From NCBI GenBank assembly GCA_964514485.1, contig CAZEWG010000011.1, positions 1 to 64,000 of the forward strand: 64,000 nucleotides of DNA, given 5' to 3'. This DNA comes from JAEZAA01 sp964514485. GTDB taxonomy: Bacteria > Pseudomonadota > Gammaproteobacteria > Pseudomonadales > Oleiphilaceae. The position numbers were made by a program, and so were the translations under genes. Shown here in pieces: positions 63,093 to 64,000 of this stretch. Numbering within the stretch: position 1 is the first letter of the stretch; every line of letters begins with the position of its first letter. The notes under the pieces were generated by a model. It did no database searches, was not told the origin of the DNA, and saw only the letters and a list, made by a program, of their open reading frames with translations.

Positions 63093-64000
63093 TTACCAAG
63101 CAATCAGCACATCACCCGGCTGGATATTGACCCGGCCCGCATCCTTGTCAATGACGCCCTGGGCAAAGCCCGGCTGGACATGGGTCACCTTCAAGGTCAG
63201 GTTCACATCCCGCAGTTCCGTTCCCCGAAACAGCTGGGCATCATAAAACTCCTGACTCCGGTAAACCTGCAACGCATCTCCGGGTTTAACCCCCTGATTC
63301 GCGCCGGCATTAAACTGCAGCTGCTGATCCTGGGCTCGGGTGATGCGGGTCATAAATGGCAGGCAACGTAGGTGTTCATCAATTTCCGCCGTCATTTCGG
63401 ACAACAAGCCACGGACCGTCTTGCCATATTCCATCCGCCAGAAGGCATCGGTCGCAAAACCAATTCCATCCGTCGGTCCCTGGTGCCAATTGCCACTGGT
63501 GCGGTAGGTTTTCTGGAAGATGACATCGCCACTGAAGGCATCATGCACGAACACCTCCACCGCAAAGGCCCGCTCCGTATCCCGCAGGCCTAACCGTCGC
63601 AGGCTGTTATTCCAGAAGGTGCTCTGGAAATGTTCCGGTGAGCGCACCCCCAGATCACGCACGACACCAGAGACCACGAACTGAACCCCCAGTGCTTTCG
63701 CGGTTTCCACCGCGTAGGTAATCAGGTGCTGATCATTGTGTCTGGCCGGTGCATTGACCACATCCTGATAGAGCCCCAGATGGGTGGCCTGTAACGCCAG
63801 CACATGGCGGCGCTGATTCAGCGTCTCCGCCAAATATGCCGGCAAGGCCCGATCGATATTCTGCAACTGGCCGATTAAGGCCTGTTCGGGCTGCTGTAAC
63901 GCAAATCCCAGCAACGCGACCTGCTTGCGATAACCATTGGCGGTGTCCGCGGCACAACTCGGTGCTTCCACGGTAACCACGTCAGCCGCCACCGTCAGCC
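63093..64000 (-). CDS. Flagella assembly protein T (FlgT)-like, 5' end outside the window
   Basis: At least 302 codons are open to the window edge; a GTG at 63992 is not a credible start because the frame continues. The N-terminus seen (LTVAADVVTVEAP) looks like a signal peptide end. The VRDLGVRSP, VFVHDAFSGDVIF, WRMEYGKTV and NAGANQGVKPGDALQVYR segments match FlgT-like proteins that stabilise the flagellar basal-body rings (H- and T-rings). It is thus a probable periplasmic flagellar protein. A terminator on the right of the chrR gene separates them. Confidence 0.8.
   Translation of the reverse strand, partial: LTVAADVVTVEAPSCAADTANGYRKQVALLGFALQQPEQALIGQLQNIDRALPAYLAETLNQRRHVLALQATHLGLYQDVVNAPARHNDQHLITYAVETAKALGVQFVVSGVVRDLGVRSPEHFQSTFWNNSLRRLGLRDTERAFAVEVFVHDAFSGDVIFQKTYRTSGNWHQGPTDGIGFATDAFWRMEYGKTVRGLLSEMTAEIDEHLRCLPFMTRITRAQDQQLQFNAGANQGVKPGDALQVYRSQEFYDAQLFRGTELRDVNLTLKVTHVQPGFAQGVIDKDAGRVNIQPGDVLIAW

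Noticed and set aside
1..64000. tRNA, rRNA, CRISPR arrays, prophage or complete insertion sequences
   Set aside because: None was recognised on reading; a tRNAscan, covariance-model and transposase search would confirm.

Overview
This window is a chromosomal stretch of a free-living, flagellated, probably marine gammaproteobacterium with moderately high GC. The evidence is gene content and order: bioA-rsmE and a BioA with the WHPCTQM motif as in Pseudomonas relatives, a D-2-hydroxyglutarate dehydrogenase gene divergent from serA, prkA-yeaH-spoVR, sufBCDS-A-T-E, maoP (DUF413), an RpoE/ChrR-type sigma/anti-sigma pair and a FlgT-like flagellar protein. I cannot name the genus. Nearly all of it is core metabolism and maintenance; I see no phage, complete insertion sequence, CRISPR array, tRNA or rRNA. 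Two 100-N runs (53174-53273 and 58438-58537) are scaffold gaps; the first truncates sufE.

Layout. 0-10 kb: apt, an ABC1/UbiB-family kinase, tcdA, fadM, a FAH-family hydrolase, D-2-hydroxyglutarate dehydrogenase divergent from serA, an OmpA-type lipoprotein and an alpha/beta hydrolase. 9-15 kb: tkt-epd-pgk-fba on the minus strand, joining transketolase, erythrose-4-phosphate oxidation and lower glycolysis. 15-22.5 kb: a SAM-centred locus with an ArsR-methyltransferase regulator (SahR-like), metK, ahcY, metF, then bioA (SAM-dependent in the E. coli type) and rsmE (SAM-dependent 16S rRNA methylation). Copies of a 140-bp GC-rich repeat lie in inverted orientation on both sides of ahcY, and an 86-bp palindromic element sits in the metK leader. 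22.5-31 kb: membrane and envelope genes (DUF445, DUF748, YihY, an FtsH-type protease) and yjbQ. 31-37 kb: tpm and the prkA-yeaH-spoVR stress operon. 37-45 kb: an NsrR-like regulator divergent from a DUF59 protein and a multipass NnrS-like protein, a CPBP-family membrane protease, and a minus-strand pair made of a phosphoketolase-like ThDP enzyme and a P2-type cation ATPase. 45-53 kb: maoP and the complete SUF Fe-S assembly operon with its divergent Rrf2 regulator. 53-64 kb: brnQ, a cold-shock protein, an acyltransferase, small conserved proteins, a SAM methyltransferase, 3-methyladenine glycosylase, a DUF3565-DUF1971 fusion, a membrane glutaredoxin-like protein, DUF4870, DUF4112, rpoE-chrR and the 3' part of a flgT-like gene.

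I do not see a clearly new system. The points most worth a second look are the inverted repeats around ahcY, the palindromic metK leader element, the NsrR/DUF59/NnrS-like unit with a matching inverted repeat, a ChrR-like anti-sigma factor whose cupin metal site lacks one expected histidine, the altered ion-site region of the P-type ATPase, and the exact 55-bp duplication flanking the second gap, which looks like an assembly artefact.
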